Assembly (NCBI RefSeq): GCF_028473745.1
Contig: NZ_CP101137.1
Span: forward strand, 2,852,001 to 2,916,000
Length of the DNA: 64,000 nucleotides
DNA from: Streptomyces sp. M92
GTDB taxonomy: Bacteria > Actinomycetota > Actinomycetes > Streptomycetales > Streptomycetaceae
Direction of reading: 5' to 3'
Positions within the stretch are counted from its first letter, which is position 1. Each line of letters starts with the position of its first letter. The position numbers and the translations under genes were made by a program. Below are positions 17,868-27,400 of this stretch, in pieces. The notes under the pieces are model-generated. The model was not told the DNA's origin, made no database searches, and saw only the letters and a list, made by a program, of their open reading frames with translations.

Positions 17868-18908
17868 GTGACCGTCGAACGACCCCGTGGCACCACCCCC
17901 GACGTCGTGGACGTCGTCGCGCTCGGCGAGTCCATGGTCACCTTCCTCCCCTCCGTACCCGGCCGCCTCGCCGACGTCCCCTCCTTCGACCGCGCCATCG
18001 GCGGCGCCGAGTCCAACGTGGCCTGCGTGCTCGCCGCCGCCGGACACACCGCCCGCTGGATCAGCCGGGTCGGCGCGGACGGCTTCGGCGACCACCTCGT
18101 CGAGGCGATCGGCGCCTACGGGGTCGACGTCTCCGCCGTGCGCCGCGACCCCGCCCGCCCCACCGGCGTCTACTTCCGCACCGCCGGGGACCGCGCCACC
18201 GACGCCCACGAGGTCGCCTACTACCGCGCGGGCTCCGCCGCCTCCGCGATGTCGGTCCGCACCATGGACCTCGACGCGATCCGCTCCGGCCGCGTGCTCC
18301 ACCTCTCCGGCATCACCCCCGCGCTCTCCGCCGACTGCCTGGAGCTGATGCGGGAGCTGACCGCCCGCCGCCCCGGCCGGCCCCTCGTCTCCTTCGACGT
18401 CAACCACCGCCCCGGCCTGTGGCGCGGCGACACCGACGGCGCGCGGGTGCTGCTGGAGCTGGCCCGGGGCGCCGACCTCGTCTTCGTCGGCGAGGACGAG
18501 GCCTGGGACCTGGGCGGACCGGAAGCCGTGCGCGCCGCGCTGCCCGAACCCGAGGTGCTGGTCGTCAAGCAGGGCGCGAGCGGCGCCACCGCCTTCCACG
18601 GGCCGAAGGCCGTCTCCGTCCCCGCCCTCACCGTCGACGTCGTCGCCGCCGTCGGCGCGGGCGACGCCTTCGCCGCCGGGTTCCTCTCCGCCACCCTGCG
18701 CGACCTGCCCGTGCGCGAGCGCCTGCGCCACGGCCACCTGATGGCCGCCGCCACCCTCACCGTCCCCGGCGACCTCGCCACACCCCCGGCCCGCGGCCAC
18801 GCCGACCGCCTGGCCGCCCTCGACGACGACGCGTGGGGGACACTTCGACTCGGCCCCGGCTGGACACAGGCCGACGCGAGGGCCGAGGAGGAGGTACGCA
18901 CCCCATGA
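17868..18908 (+). CDS. PfkB-family sugar kinase (2-keto-3-deoxygluconate-kinase-like)
   Basis: 346 aa from GTG. Ribokinase fold: [11 protein letters not shown] near the N-terminus, the substrate-binding [22 protein letters not shown], and the C-terminal catalytic signature [15 protein letters not shown] with the base Asp266. KDG kinases share the early GESM and GGAE(x)N motifs, so phosphorylation of 2-keto-3-deoxygluconate or a similar keto-sugar is the best guess. First gene of the kinase-iclR-ridA-gntP operon; its stop overlaps the next ATG. Confidence 0.88.
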   Translation: MTVERPRGTTPDVVDVVALGESMVTFLPSVPGRLADVPSFDRAIGGAESNVACVLAAAGHTARWISRVGADGFGDHLVEAIGAYGVDVSAVRRDPARPTGVYFRTAGDRATDAHEVAYYRAGSAASAMSVRTMDLDAIRSGRVLHLSGITPALSADCLELMRELTARRPGRPLVSFDVNHRPGLWRGDTDGARVLLELARGADLVFVGEDEAWDLGGPEAVRAALPEPEVLVVKQGASGATAFHGPKAVSVPALTVDVVAAVGAGDAFAAGFLSATLRDLPVRERLRHGHLMAAATLTVPGDLATPPARGHADRLAALDDDAWGTLRLGPGWTQADARAEEEVRTP

Positions 18909-19669
18909 GCCAGACCGTCGACCGCGCGCTGAGCATCCTGCCGCTGCTCGCCGAGGGCCCCGCCGACCTGGGCCGGGTCGCCGACCGTCTCGGCGTCCAC
19001 AAGTCCACGGCCCTGCGCCTGCTGCGCACCCTCCACGAACACGGCTTCGTCTACCGCCAGGAGGACCAGCGCTACCGCCTCGGCGCCCGCCTCATCGCCC
19101 TCGCCCAGGAGGCGATGGAGAACCTGGACGTCCGCGAGATCGCCCACCCCCACCTCGTACGCGTCAACGAGCAGTGCGGCCACACCGTCCACCTCGCCGT
19201 GTACGAGGAGAACGAGGTCCTCTACATCGACAAGGTGGAGAGCCGCTACCCGGTCCGCATGTACTCGCGGATCGGCAAGCCCGTCGCCATCACGGTGGCG
19301 GCCGTGGCCAAGCTGCTCCTCGCCGACCTCCCCGAGAGCGAACGCCGAGCCGTCGTCGAGAAGCTCGACTACCCCATGTACACGGCCCGTTCGACACCCA
19401 ACGCCGACGGCTTCCTCGCGGAGCTGGCCAAGGTGCGCGAACAGGGCTGGGCCACCGACCTCGGTGGCCACGAGGAGTCCATCAACTGCGTCGCCGCGCC
19501 CATCCGGGGCGCCGACGGCCGGGTGGTCGCCGCGATGTCGGTCTCCGCGCCGAACGTGGTCGTCACCGCGGACGAACTCCTCACCCTGCTCCCGCTGGTG
19601 CGCCGTACGGCGGACGCGATCAGCGGCGAGTACTCCGGCAGGACCCCAGTCAAGGAAGTCACCGCATGA
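18905..19669 (+). CDS. IclR-family transcriptional regulator
   Basis: 254 aa; ATGA overlap with the kinase gene. N-terminal winged helix ([15 protein letters not shown], then [23 protein letters not shown]) and a GAF-like ligand domain with the family motifs [40 protein letters not shown] and [11 protein letters not shown]. Acts as a dimeric regulator responding to a small organic ligand, probably the cluster substrate or a 2-oxo-acid product. The candidate operator is in the divergent promoter region at 17753-17769. Confidence 0.95.
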   Translation: MSQTVDRALSILPLLAEGPADLGRVADRLGVHKSTALRLLRTLHEHGFVYRQEDQRYRLGARLIALAQEAMENLDVREIAHPHLVRVNEQCGHTVHLAVYEENEVLYIDKVESRYPVRMYSRIGKPVAITVAAVAKLLLADLPESERRAVVEKLDYPMYTARSTPNADGFLAELAKVREQGWATDLGGHEESINCVAAPIRGADGRVVAAMSVSAPNVVVTADELLTLLPLVRRTADAISGEYSGRTPVKEVTA

Positions 19670-20076
19670 CCGACAAGATCGCTCTCACCCCCGCCACCCA
19701 CACCGTCCCCCCGGCGAAGTTCAGCCACGGCGTCAAGAAGGGCAACATCCTCCAGGTCGCCGGCCAGGTCGGCTTCCTCCCCCACGAGGACGGCAAGGCC
19801 CCCACCCCGGCCGGCCCGACCCTGCGCGAGCAGACCCTCCAGACCCTCGCCAACGTCAAGGCGATCCTGGAGGAGGGCGGCGCCTGTTGGGACGACGTGA
19901 TGATGCTCCGCGTCTACCTCACCGACGTGGACCACTTCGCGGAGATGAACGAGATCTACAACGCCTACTTCGAGGAGCAGGGCCTCACCCAGCCCCCGGC
20001 GGCCCGCACGACGGTCTACGTCGGTCTGCCCGCCGGCCTCCTCATCGAGATCGACGCGCTGGCCGTCCTGGGCTGA
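19666..20076 (+). CDS. RidA family enamine/imine deaminase
   Basis: 136 aa; ATGA overlap with the IclR gene. Complete RidA/YjgF fold: FSHGVKKGNILQVAGQVG, the LxNVKAILEEGG helix, DVMMLRVYLTDVD, and the signature PPAARTTVYVGLPAGLLIEIDA with the carboxylate-binding Arg114. RidA proteins hydrolyse reactive 2-aminoacrylate-type intermediates released by PLP dehydratases such as serine/threonine deaminases. Its presence beside a DSD1-type deaminase gene supports an enamine-producing reaction in this pathway. Confidence 0.95.
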   Translation: MTDKIALTPATHTVPPAKFSHGVKKGNILQVAGQVGFLPHEDGKAPTPAGPTLREQTLQTLANVKAILEEGGACWDDVMMLRVYLTDVDHFAEMNEIYNAYFEEQGLTQPPAARTTVYVGLPAGLLIEIDALAVLG

Positions 20077-20120
20077 CCCGCCCCCCCCGGCCGCACCTTC
20101 TCTCTTCTTCACCTGTCGCA

Positions 20121-20163
20121 CGGCACGGCGCCCTCCCCCGATCGGGACCCGGGTGCCGTGCCG
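20121..20163 (+). terminator. Hairpin between ridA and the permease gene
   Basis: CGGCACGGC (20121-20129) pairs perfectly with GCCGTGCCG (20155-20163), with GCCC/GGGT extending the stem inward. It lies 45 bases after the RidA stop and 50 bases before the permease ATG. It may be a partial terminator that lowers permease expression relative to the upstream genes, or stabilise the upstream mRNA 3' end. Confidence 0.5.
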
Positions 20164-20212
20164 CGCCCCGCCCTGCCCGAAAGCAGTATGTGTTTACCCA
20201 GAGGACCCCCGT

Positions 20213-21700
20213 ATGTCCTTTCCATCCCTCCAGCTCGCCGCCTCCCCCGCCCCACAGACCCCACCGCACACCGGCGGCCTGCTCACCCTGATCGACGGCA
20301 CGGCCGGCCTGCTCACCGTCGCCGCGATCGGCATCGCGCTCCTGCTCTTCCTGATCATCAAGGTCCGGCTGCAGCCCTTCGTCGCGCTGCTCGCCGTCTC
20401 CATAGCCGTCGGCCTGCTCGCCGGCCTCTCGGTCACCGAACTCTTCGGCACCGTCCAGAAGTCCGACGCCGTCTCCACCATCGAGTCCGGCATGGGCGGC
20501 ATCCTCGGCCACGTCGCCATCATCATCGGCCTGGGCACCATGCTCGGCGCCATCCTCGAAGTCAGCGGCGGCGCCCAGGTGCTGGCCTCCCGCCTGCTGG
20601 GCCTCTTCGGCGAGAAGCGCGCCCCGCTCGCGATGGGCCTCACCGGCCTCATCTTCGGCATCCCGGTCTTCTTCGACGTCGGCATCTTCGTCCTCGCGCC
20701 GATCGTCTACGCCGCCGCCAAGCGCTCCGGCAAGTCGGTCCTGCTCTACTGCCTGCCGCTGCTGGCCGGCCTGTCGATGACCCACGCCTTCCTGCCGCCG
20801 CACCCCGGCCCGGTGGCCGCCGCCGGACTGCTGAAGGTGGACCTCGGCTGGGTCATCCTCATGGGCATCGTCTGCGGCATCCCCGCCGTGCTCGCCGCCT
20901 GGGCGTTCTCCGCCTGGATCGGCCGCCGCATCTTCGTGCCCGTGCCGCAGGACATGGTCGAGGCCGCCGAGGAGGCCAAGCAGGCCGTCGTCGACGAGCA
21001 GTCCAAGGCCGGCGTCGCACCGCACGAGAGCCCCGTGGCGCTCGGCACGGTCCTCGGCATCATCGGCACCCCGCTGGTCCTGATCCTCGCCGCGACCTTC
21101 TCCTCCATCGCCCTGGACGAGTCCACGCTGCGCTCGGTGATCGAGTTCTTCGGCAACCCGTTCGTGGCCCTGACCATCGCCCTGCTGCTCGCCTACTACC
21201 TGCTCGGCATCCGGCGCGGCTGGTCCCGCAAGTCCCTGGAGACCGTCTCGACGGCCTCGCTGAAGCCGGTCGGCAACATCCTGCTGGTGGTCGGCGCGGG
21301 CGGCGTCTTCGGTGCCGTCCTCAGTGCCAGCGGCGTCGCCCAGGCACTCTCCGACACCTTCAACGACGTCGGCCTGCCGGTGATCGTCCTGTCCTACCTG
21401 ATCTCCCTGGTGCTGCGGGTCGCGCAGGGCTCGGCGACGGTGGCCATCGTGACGACGGCGGGCATCGTGGCGCCGCTGCTCGCCGAGGGCGACCACTCGC
21501 AGGCGTTCGTCGCCCTGGTCATCATGGCCATCTCGGCGGGCTCCATCTTCGCCTCGCACGTCAACGACGGCGGCTTCTGGATGGTCGCCAAGTACTTCGG
21601 CATCAGCGAACGGGACACGCTCAAGACGTGGACCGTGCTGGAGAGCGTGCTGTCGGTCGCCGGGTTCGTGGTCGCGGCGGTACTGAGCCTGTTCGTGTAG
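20213..21700 (+). CDS. GntP-family permease (gluconate / D-serine DsdX type)
   Basis: 495 aa from an ATG with AGAGGA upstream; the frame extends to 20153 but that part is non-homologous. About 12 membrane helices. GntP motifs: IIIGLGTMLGAILEVSGGAQ, FGIPVFFDVGIFVLAPIVY, MTHAFLPPHPGPVAAA, VLRVAQGSATVAIVTTAGIV, and SHVNDGGFWMV. Members are proton symporters for gluconate, 2-keto-3-deoxygluconate or related acids, and include DsdX for D-serine. The cluster holds both a KDG-kinase-like enzyme and D-amino-acid enzymes, so either substrate class is possible. I favour a D-amino acid or related hydroxy-acid. Confidence 0.92.
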   Translation: MSFPSLQLAASPAPQTPPHTGGLLTLIDGTAGLLTVAAIGIALLLFLIIKVRLQPFVALLAVSIAVGLLAGLSVTELFGTVQKSDAVSTIESGMGGILGHVAIIIGLGTMLGAILEVSGGAQVLASRLLGLFGEKRAPLAMGLTGLIFGIPVFFDVGIFVLAPIVYAAAKRSGKSVLLYCLPLLAGLSMTHAFLPPHPGPVAAAGLLKVDLGWVILMGIVCGIPAVLAAWAFSAWIGRRIFVPVPQDMVEAAEEAKQAVVDEQSKAGVAPHESPVALGTVLGIIGTPLVLILAATFSSIALDESTLRSVIEFFGNPFVALTIALLLAYYLLGIRRGWSRKSLETVSTASLKPVGNILLVVGAGGVFGAVLSASGVAQALSDTFNDVGLPVIVLSYLISLVLRVAQGSATVAIVTTAGIVAPLLAEGDHSQAFVALVIMAISAGSIFASHVNDGGFWMVAKYFGISERDTLKTWTVLESVLSVAGFVVAAVLSLFV

Positions 21701-21880
21701 GTCCCGGCACGGGTGTCGTGCAGGGCTCGGCACGGGTATTCCGGTGCTCTCGGGGCGCCGACCCGGAACCGCCCGGAAAGAGACCCGGCCGCGACCGGGC
21801 CGTGCGGTGCAATGGAAGGACCGGGGGGAGCACCGGATCGGGCTTGTGAGGAGGGAGGCGGCAATGGGATTCTTGACGCC

Positions 21881-23029
21881 ATGCCGCATCCCCCTCACCA
21901 GCCCGATCACGCGGCGGTGCTCGCCGAGGTGAGAGCGGTGCGACGGGCCGGAGTCGTCCGGCTCCGCGGGCTCGCCGTCCCGGAACTTCTCCGCATCGCC
22001 CGCGAACGCCCGGGAGCCCTGGGGGAGTCGACCGGTCCGGCGGTCGAGCGGTTACTCCGAGACGCGGTCACCGGCATCGGCGGAGGCACCCTGCAGGCGG
22101 CCGCCGAGTACACCCTCGGACTCGCCCAGGGCACCCGCGACTGGCCCCCGGCCGACCGGCGGCGCCGGGCCGCCGAGGTGTACGGCGTCAGCGTCGAACG
22201 GTTCCGCAAGCACCACGAGTTGATGGTGCTGGACCAGGTCACCGAGCAGATCCTCGGCCTGGCCGGCCACACTCCCGCGGTCGTGTCGCTCGACGAGGGC
22301 CCGGTGGCCGCCGGACGGCCCGGACTCGCCGCCGCCCACCGCGTGGTCAAGCCCCGCGTCCACGGCCGCGTCGTCCCGGTCACCCTGCACGTCCACTCGG
22401 TGGACCTCCTGCGGGACGTCGACGTCGTGATCTCCCCCTCCAACACGTACTTCGCGCTCCCCGCGCCCTACAAGGCCTCCGTCGCGGCGACGCTGCGCCG
22501 GGCCGGGGCCCGCACTGACGCGACCGGGGGAGTCGTCGAGGACCGGGTACACGACGAACTGCGCGACTGGGCCGCGCGCCACGGCGTCCCCGGCCGGGCG
22601 GCCCTGCCCGGCACGGTCGCCGTCACCTCCGCCGGCGCCCTCGCCGACCAGGGCGTGCGCCGCATCTACCACCTCGCCGTGGCCGTGCCCCGCCCCGGCA
22701 CCAACGACTACGACGTCCAGTCCGCCGACATCACCCGCGCCGTCGACCGGGCCTTCCGGCTGCTCGCCGAGGAGTCCGGGCGCCACGATCCGCCGCTCAC
22801 CTCCATCTGCCTGCCCCTGCTGGGGGCAGGCCGCGGCGGCCTGCCGGCCCTGGAGAGCTTCGGCGCGCTGTGGACGGCCGTGGAGGCGGAACTGGCGCGC
22901 GGCGCCGACTGGGACATCCACTTCGTCGTACGCCGCCACGCCCGCGCCGATCTGCTGGAACGGCTGCTGGCCACCGCAGGGAGGAGGAGTGATGGCATCG
23001 CTTCGGCCGGGCCGGGAGGACCCGTCTGA
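21881..23029 (+). CDS. Protein with helical N-terminal domain and divergent macro-like domain
   Basis: 382 aa from the ATG at 21881 (MPHPPHQPDHAAVLAEV). No strong ribosome site sits close to it, and in-frame starts at 21812 or 21713 are possible. Residues ~1-150 are a helical module (LRGLAVPELLRIARE; AAEVYGVSVERFRKHHELMV) of the sort found fused to different effectors in streptomycetes. Residues ~170-360 resemble a macro domain: DVDVVISPSNTYFALP in place of the usual VNAAN loop, VAVTSAGALADQGVRRIYHLAV, and ICLPLLGAGRGGLP as the second phosphate loop. Macro domains bind or hydrolyse ADP-ribose derivatives. First gene of an operon with an antitoxin, a RES toxin and a CHAT protease. Function unproven. 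Confidence 0.6.
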   Translation: MPHPPHQPDHAAVLAEVRAVRRAGVVRLRGLAVPELLRIARERPGALGESTGPAVERLLRDAVTGIGGGTLQAAAEYTLGLAQGTRDWPPADRRRRAAEVYGVSVERFRKHHELMVLDQVTEQILGLAGHTPAVVSLDEGPVAAGRPGLAAAHRVVKPRVHGRVVPVTLHVHSVDLLRDVDVVISPSNTYFALPAPYKASVAATLRRAGARTDATGGVVEDRVHDELRDWAARHGVPGRAALPGTVAVTSAGALADQGVRRIYHLAVAVPRPGTNDYDVQSADITRAVDRAFRLLAEESGRHDPPLTSICLPLLGAGRGGLPALESFGALWTAVEAELARGADWDIHFVVRRHARADLLERLLATAGRRSDGIASAGPGGPV

Positions 23030-23687
23030 TCCGCACGTCGTCCTGGCCGCCGCCGCGGCACGCTGGGACCGTCTCTCGGGGCGGCTGGGGCCGGAGCTCC
23101 GTGCCCTGCTGGCCGAGCTGCTCGCCCTCGTCCGTGCCCCGGAGCAGGACGAACAGGCCCGTCGCGCGGCGGACCGGGCCGCCCGGCTGCTGCGGGAGCG
23201 ACTGCCCGACGAGTTCGGGGAGGGCCGGCAGGCGCGGCTCGTCGCCGTCCACGAGACCCCGGGCGGACCGCCGACCGTGGAGGGGTTCGCCACCGAGGAT
23301 CTGGCCGTGCTGCTGATCGACGGGCACCGCATGGTCGGGCCTCTCCTCCGCCCGGTGCGCGAACGGCTGCTGGTGGAGCCCGCGCTGGCCCCTGAGACGG
23401 TCGAGCGGCAGGGCGGCTCCCCCTACGCGCCCGACCTGATCCGGCTGCGCGGCACCGGTGGCCGGCTTCGGCTGCCGAGCTTCCAGTTCTCCGAGGACGC
23501 CCTGCCCTGGCTGGCCGTCCTGGAGGTCAACGCGCTGCTGGACGCCGACCACGATCCCTGGGGCGCGGCCGACTGGTGGCTGTCGGCCAACGCCTGGCTC
23601 GGCACCAGCCCCGTCCGGCTGCTCGGCACCGGGCGGGACGCCCAGCTCGTCGAGACCGCACGGTTCCTGATGGAGAGTGACTATTAG
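22992..23687 (+). CDS. MbcA/Xre-type antitoxin-like protein
   Basis: 231 aa from an ATG with GGAGGAGG upstream; a GTG one codon earlier is also possible. It overlaps the macro gene's end by 38 bases in another frame. The N-terminal ~140 residues are helical and unassigned. The C-terminal ~65 residues (RLPSFQFSEDALPWLAVLEVN, then DPWGAADWWLSANAWLGTSPVRLLG) match the MbcA/ParS-type (DUF2384) toxin-binding domain that partners RES toxins. As it directly precedes a RES gene it should neutralise that toxin and perhaps autoregulate. The longer N-terminus replaces the usual Xre HTH. The C-terminus runs into a 27-bp tandem duplication. Confidence 0.75.
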   Translation: MASLRPGREDPSDPHVVLAAAAARWDRLSGRLGPELRALLAELLALVRAPEQDEQARRAADRAARLLRERLPDEFGEGRQARLVAVHETPGGPPTVEGFATEDLAVLLIDGHRMVGPLLRPVRERLLVEPALAPETVERQGGSPYAPDLIRLRGTGGRLRLPSFQFSEDALPWLAVLEVNALLDADHDPWGAADWWLSANAWLGTSPVRLLGTGRDAQLVETARFLMESDY

Positions 23688-23750
23688 CCGTGCCGTATGG
23701 AGAGTGACTACTAGCCGTGCCGTGCTCAGGGGAGAGTGAGTAGCCGTGCC
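23671..23750 (+). repeat. 27-bp tandem duplication at the antitoxin-RES junction
   Basis: TGGAGAGTGACTATTAGCCG... (23671-23697) is repeated almost exactly at 23698-23724 (two differences), and a third partial copy, GGAGAGTGAGTAGCCGTGCC, covers 23731-23750. The first copy contains the antitoxin stop, the last the ribosome site and GTG start of the RES gene. Duplicating a stop/ribosome-site/start unit changes the spacing, and probably the coupling, between antitoxin and toxin. Confidence 0.85.
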
Positions 23751-24399
23751 CAACTACCGGCCGCCCGAGGAGCTCACCGGCGACCCCGGCAAGGTCACGC
23801 TGGCCCGCGGCACCCTGCTGTACCGCGTCCACGGCTCCCACCGGGGCGCCGCCGACTTCAACCCGAAGCCCTCGCACTGTCTGTACGGAGGCGGCCGCTT
23901 CGACGCCACCACGCACGATCCCTACGGCTACCTGTACACGGGGCTGAGTGCGGCCGCCGCCGTGTGCGAGACGCTGCTGCGTTCGCTGCCCTTCGACCCC
24001 CTCGGCGGGCCCCGGCTGCTGCAACGCGCCGCCGTCGAGGGGCGCCGCCTGAGCACGCTGCGGCTCACCGCCGACCTGTGCGTGCTGCCCCTGATGAGCG
24101 CGCGGGACCTGGCCGCGGTGCACCAGGACACCTGGCTCGTGCACACGGAGGCCCAGGAATACCCGTACACCCGCGACTGGGCGCACTGGATCCGCCGTCA
24201 CACCGAGCCGTGGGCGCAGGGACTGGTGTGGTCGTCCAAGCGGGAACCGGCGGACCGGACGGTGGTGTTGTTCGGCGACCGCTGCCGGGACGGGGCGCTG
24301 CTCTGCGAGGAGGACGGCGCCGTGGACTTCGACACGGCCGAGGGGCGGGACTGGCTCAACTCGGTGCTGCTGCCCTACTACGTCCAACTCGCGCCCTGA
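23746..24399 (+). CDS. RES-domain toxin (NAD-degrading family)
   Basis: 217 aa from GTG with GGGGAGA upstream. The three eponymous residues can be located: Arg in TLLYRVHGS, Glu in YTGLSAAAAVCETLLR, and Ser in GLVWSSKR. RES toxins of the MbcT type consume NAD+ (phosphorolysis or hydrolysis) and stop growth unless bound by an MbcA/Xre partner. The gene follows such a partner and lies 37 bases before the CHAT gene, so toxin, antitoxin and protease are likely co-transcribed. It is longer than minimal RES toxins (~150-180 aa), with an extended N-terminal loop. Confidence 0.88.
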   Translation: MPNYRPPEELTGDPGKVTLARGTLLYRVHGSHRGAADFNPKPSHCLYGGGRFDATTHDPYGYLYTGLSAAAAVCETLLRSLPFDPLGGPRLLQRAAVEGRRLSTLRLTADLCVLPLMSARDLAAVHQDTWLVHTEAQEYPYTRDWAHWIRRHTEPWAQGLVWSSKREPADRTVVLFGDRCRDGALLCEEDGAVDFDTAEGRDWLNSVLLPYYVQLAP

Positions 24400-24436
24400 C
24401 GGCGTGCGTTCACGAGAAACCTGGAAAGCTCGCCCC

Positions 24437-27400
24437 GTGACCGTTGAAGCCCCGAACCCGGACGACGCCGTCGTCGCCGAACTCCGTGGCAGGCGCGAAG
24501 AGCTCCTCGACACCCTCGCCACGATGGAGTCCGGCGACCCGGAGACGCCCGCGCTGTGCGCACTGGCGGGCGAACTCAGTTACCGGCTGCACCTGGTCAC
24601 GGAGGGCGACGAGGACGACCTCCGGTTGGCGGCCCAGGCGTTCGAACTCGCCTTCAAGGCACCCGGAGACGGCGGGGACTGGGCAGCCTGGCGGATCATG
24701 TTCGGGCACGTCCGGGCCTTCCAGTACGACAGCGAACCCGGTGCGGAACTCCTCGAGGCGGTGTGGGAGCTGCTCACCGCAGGGATGGCGGCGCTGCCCG
24801 AGGACGATGCCGAGCACGACCTCGTGAGGGGACTGGGGCGGCAACTGCTCGCGGCCTGCGCCAAGCAGCGCTACCTGCACTGCGACGGGCCCGTCCCGCA
24901 GCGTGTCGGGCTTGTCGACGAGGCCCTGCGTCGGCACGAGGCGGTGGCCGGGATGCTGGAGCCCGGCAGCGAGGAGGCCGTCGACCTGACGGAGGCGCGG
25001 GGCTATCTCCACCTGGAACGCAGCGAGTTGCTGCGCGACCCGGCGGACGCCGAGGCCGCGGCAGTCCACTACCGGGCCGTGCTCGACGCCGGGCTGCCCA
25101 CCAGCGATCTCCCCCTCGTCCGCTACAGCCTGGGCGTCGCCCTCATGGTGCACGGCAGGGCGCGGACCGACCGGGATGAACTGGAGCGGGCCCGAGAGGA
25201 GTTCGGCACCGCGCTGCTCGAGGCGCGGCAGGTGACCGGACAGCAGCCGTCCTGGGCCTGGGAGGTCGGGATCCGCAGCGCCCTCATCCGCTTTCTCATC
25301 TGGGCCCACTGGAAGGACCAGGCACACGCCGCCGCGGCCGAGGTGGAGCTGACCGGACTGCTCGCCGACCCTGCCGATGTCGAGCGGCTCACCCCGGTCT
25401 TCCTCGACAGCTTCGGGCGCCTGCTGTACGAGCGGGCGAGTGCGCGGGGCGACGGCGCAGCTCAGGACCGGGCGATCGGGCTGATCCGGCGGGCGATGGA
25501 CATCTGGACGCCGGAACGCGACGGCGTGGTCACCGTCACCGCCATGTTCCTCGCGGTCTTCCAGCTGAGCCGGTACCGGGAGGACCCCGATCCGCTGCGG
25601 CTCCACGACGTCACCGAGGCCTGCGCGCTGATCCTCCAGGAAGAGGACGTCACCGGCAGTATGCACAAGATGGCCCAGGGGATGGGCGGTTGGGCCTGGC
25701 TCACTCTGGAGCAGGACCATGGCATCTCTCCTGGAACCCCGGAGGACATCCCGGAAGCGATGCGCGTCGAGAACGCAAGGAGCACCTACCTCGGGATGCT
25801 CGACGACATCGTTGAGGGGCGCGGTTTCCTGGACTTCAGCGACACCGACGACGACTTGCCCGGCATCATGAAGGGCATCGACGGCATCGCCCGGGGGGCG
25901 GAGGCCTTCGACCTGGGGTACGAGCGCTTCGCGGCCCTGGAAGAGGGGAGCGAACGCGCGTTCTTCGCCCTCAACCTGCTCTCCCACGGCCTGCTCCTCG
26001 ACCCGCACGGCACGCACGTCACCGAGGCGCAGAGGGCGGAACTGATCGATTTCGTCCTGTCCCACAGAAAGGACGATCCGGCCTGGCAGCGCAAGGCGCA
26101 CGCCGTCGTCGCCCAGGCCCGGCTGCGCGAGGAGCTGAGCGGCTCGGGCCGCGGCATGGACGCGGTCCTCGACCACCTCACGCAGGCCGAGGCGGCGGGT
26201 GCGGCGGGGGGCGCGGACGACGGTCTCGGGCACGGCGTGGGCCTTCTCCGGTTCGCCGCCATGTCCTACCGCGGGCAGACCGCCGGTGCCGCCGACGACA
26301 TGGAGGCGGCCGGCGCACTGTGGCGCGAGCTGCGCGACGACCCCCGCCTGACTCCTTATCACCGCCGGGTCATGTCCGCCCAGCAGGCCGGTTTCGACGC
26401 CCAGACCGCCGTCCAGCGCGGCGACCTCGCGGCGGCCGACGACCACATCGCCCAGCTGCAAGCCGTGCACGCGGACCTCGACCCCGACGACTCGACACGC
26501 ATCGAGCTGTGGACGCTGCTGGAGAACGCCCGCTCGGCCCGCGACCGCCTCGCCGACGAACTGGGCGCGTCGCCCGCACCACCCCTGACCGGGCGTCCCT
26601 CGACGGCCCAGTTGCGACGGGCGGCACGTGAACTGCCGCGCGACCACCGGGCCTGGGTACTCGGCGACAACGGCATCACCCGGTTCCTGCGGGCCCGGGA
26701 CGCGAGCGGGCTCACGGAGGCCATGGAGCTGCTCCAAGAGGCCTACGACCTGGTCGACGAGGGCAGTGACAGCTGGCTGCGCTATGCCTACTGCCTCGGC
26801 TCGGGCCACTGCGCACTGGCCGAGGTGCAGCGATTCCCCACGGCCCGCGCCCGCCACCTCGCTCAGGGCATCACCCTGCTGGAGTCCGCCTTCGGGGCCG
26901 CCGGGGGCCCCGAGCACCGGCTCTACGCGGCCGCCGGGCTCGCCCTCGGCCGTGCCTACCGCGCCCGGGGGGAACTGCGCCGCGACGACAAGGGCACGGG
27001 CCGCCGCACCGGGCTCGACGCGCTGCGCGGGCTCGCCTGGGCGGCGCTGCTGCAGTCCGGCACCGAGCACGCCGCGCAGGCCGTGAAGCAGGCCACCACG
27101 ACGGCCCTGGAGATCGTCGGCTGGTGTCTGCGCGACCACGCCCTGGACGAGGCCGTCCAGGCCCTCGACGCCTGCCGCGGCCTTCTCCTGCACGCGGCGA
27201 CCACGTCCCGTACGGTGCCCGAACGTCTCGTCGCGGCGGGCCACGACGCCCTGGCCGAGGAGTGGCGGGCCGCGGGTCTCGCCGCCGCACCCGCCGACCC
27301 GCTCGCCTCCGTGCAGGCGCCGCTGGCCGTCCCGAGCGCCTTGCGCCGCCGGGTCCTGGCCGCCCTCACGGGCGGTGACCTGCTGCACGACCGCCTCCTG

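Noticed and set aside
14787..18800. D-aminoacylase frame extended upstream to 18800
   Set aside because: The extension is antisense to the kinase and in another frame over the deaminase. The GTG at 16397 with AGGAGG and family start fits the known protein length.
14787..21700. Antibiotic biosynthetic gene cluster
   Set aside because: No NRPS, PKS or terpene genes; the enzymes are catabolic with a permease and an IclR regulator.
23671..23750. 27-bp repeats as phage attachment site
   Set aside because: They lie tandem inside an operon, with no integrase or tRNA nearby; slippage duplication explains them.
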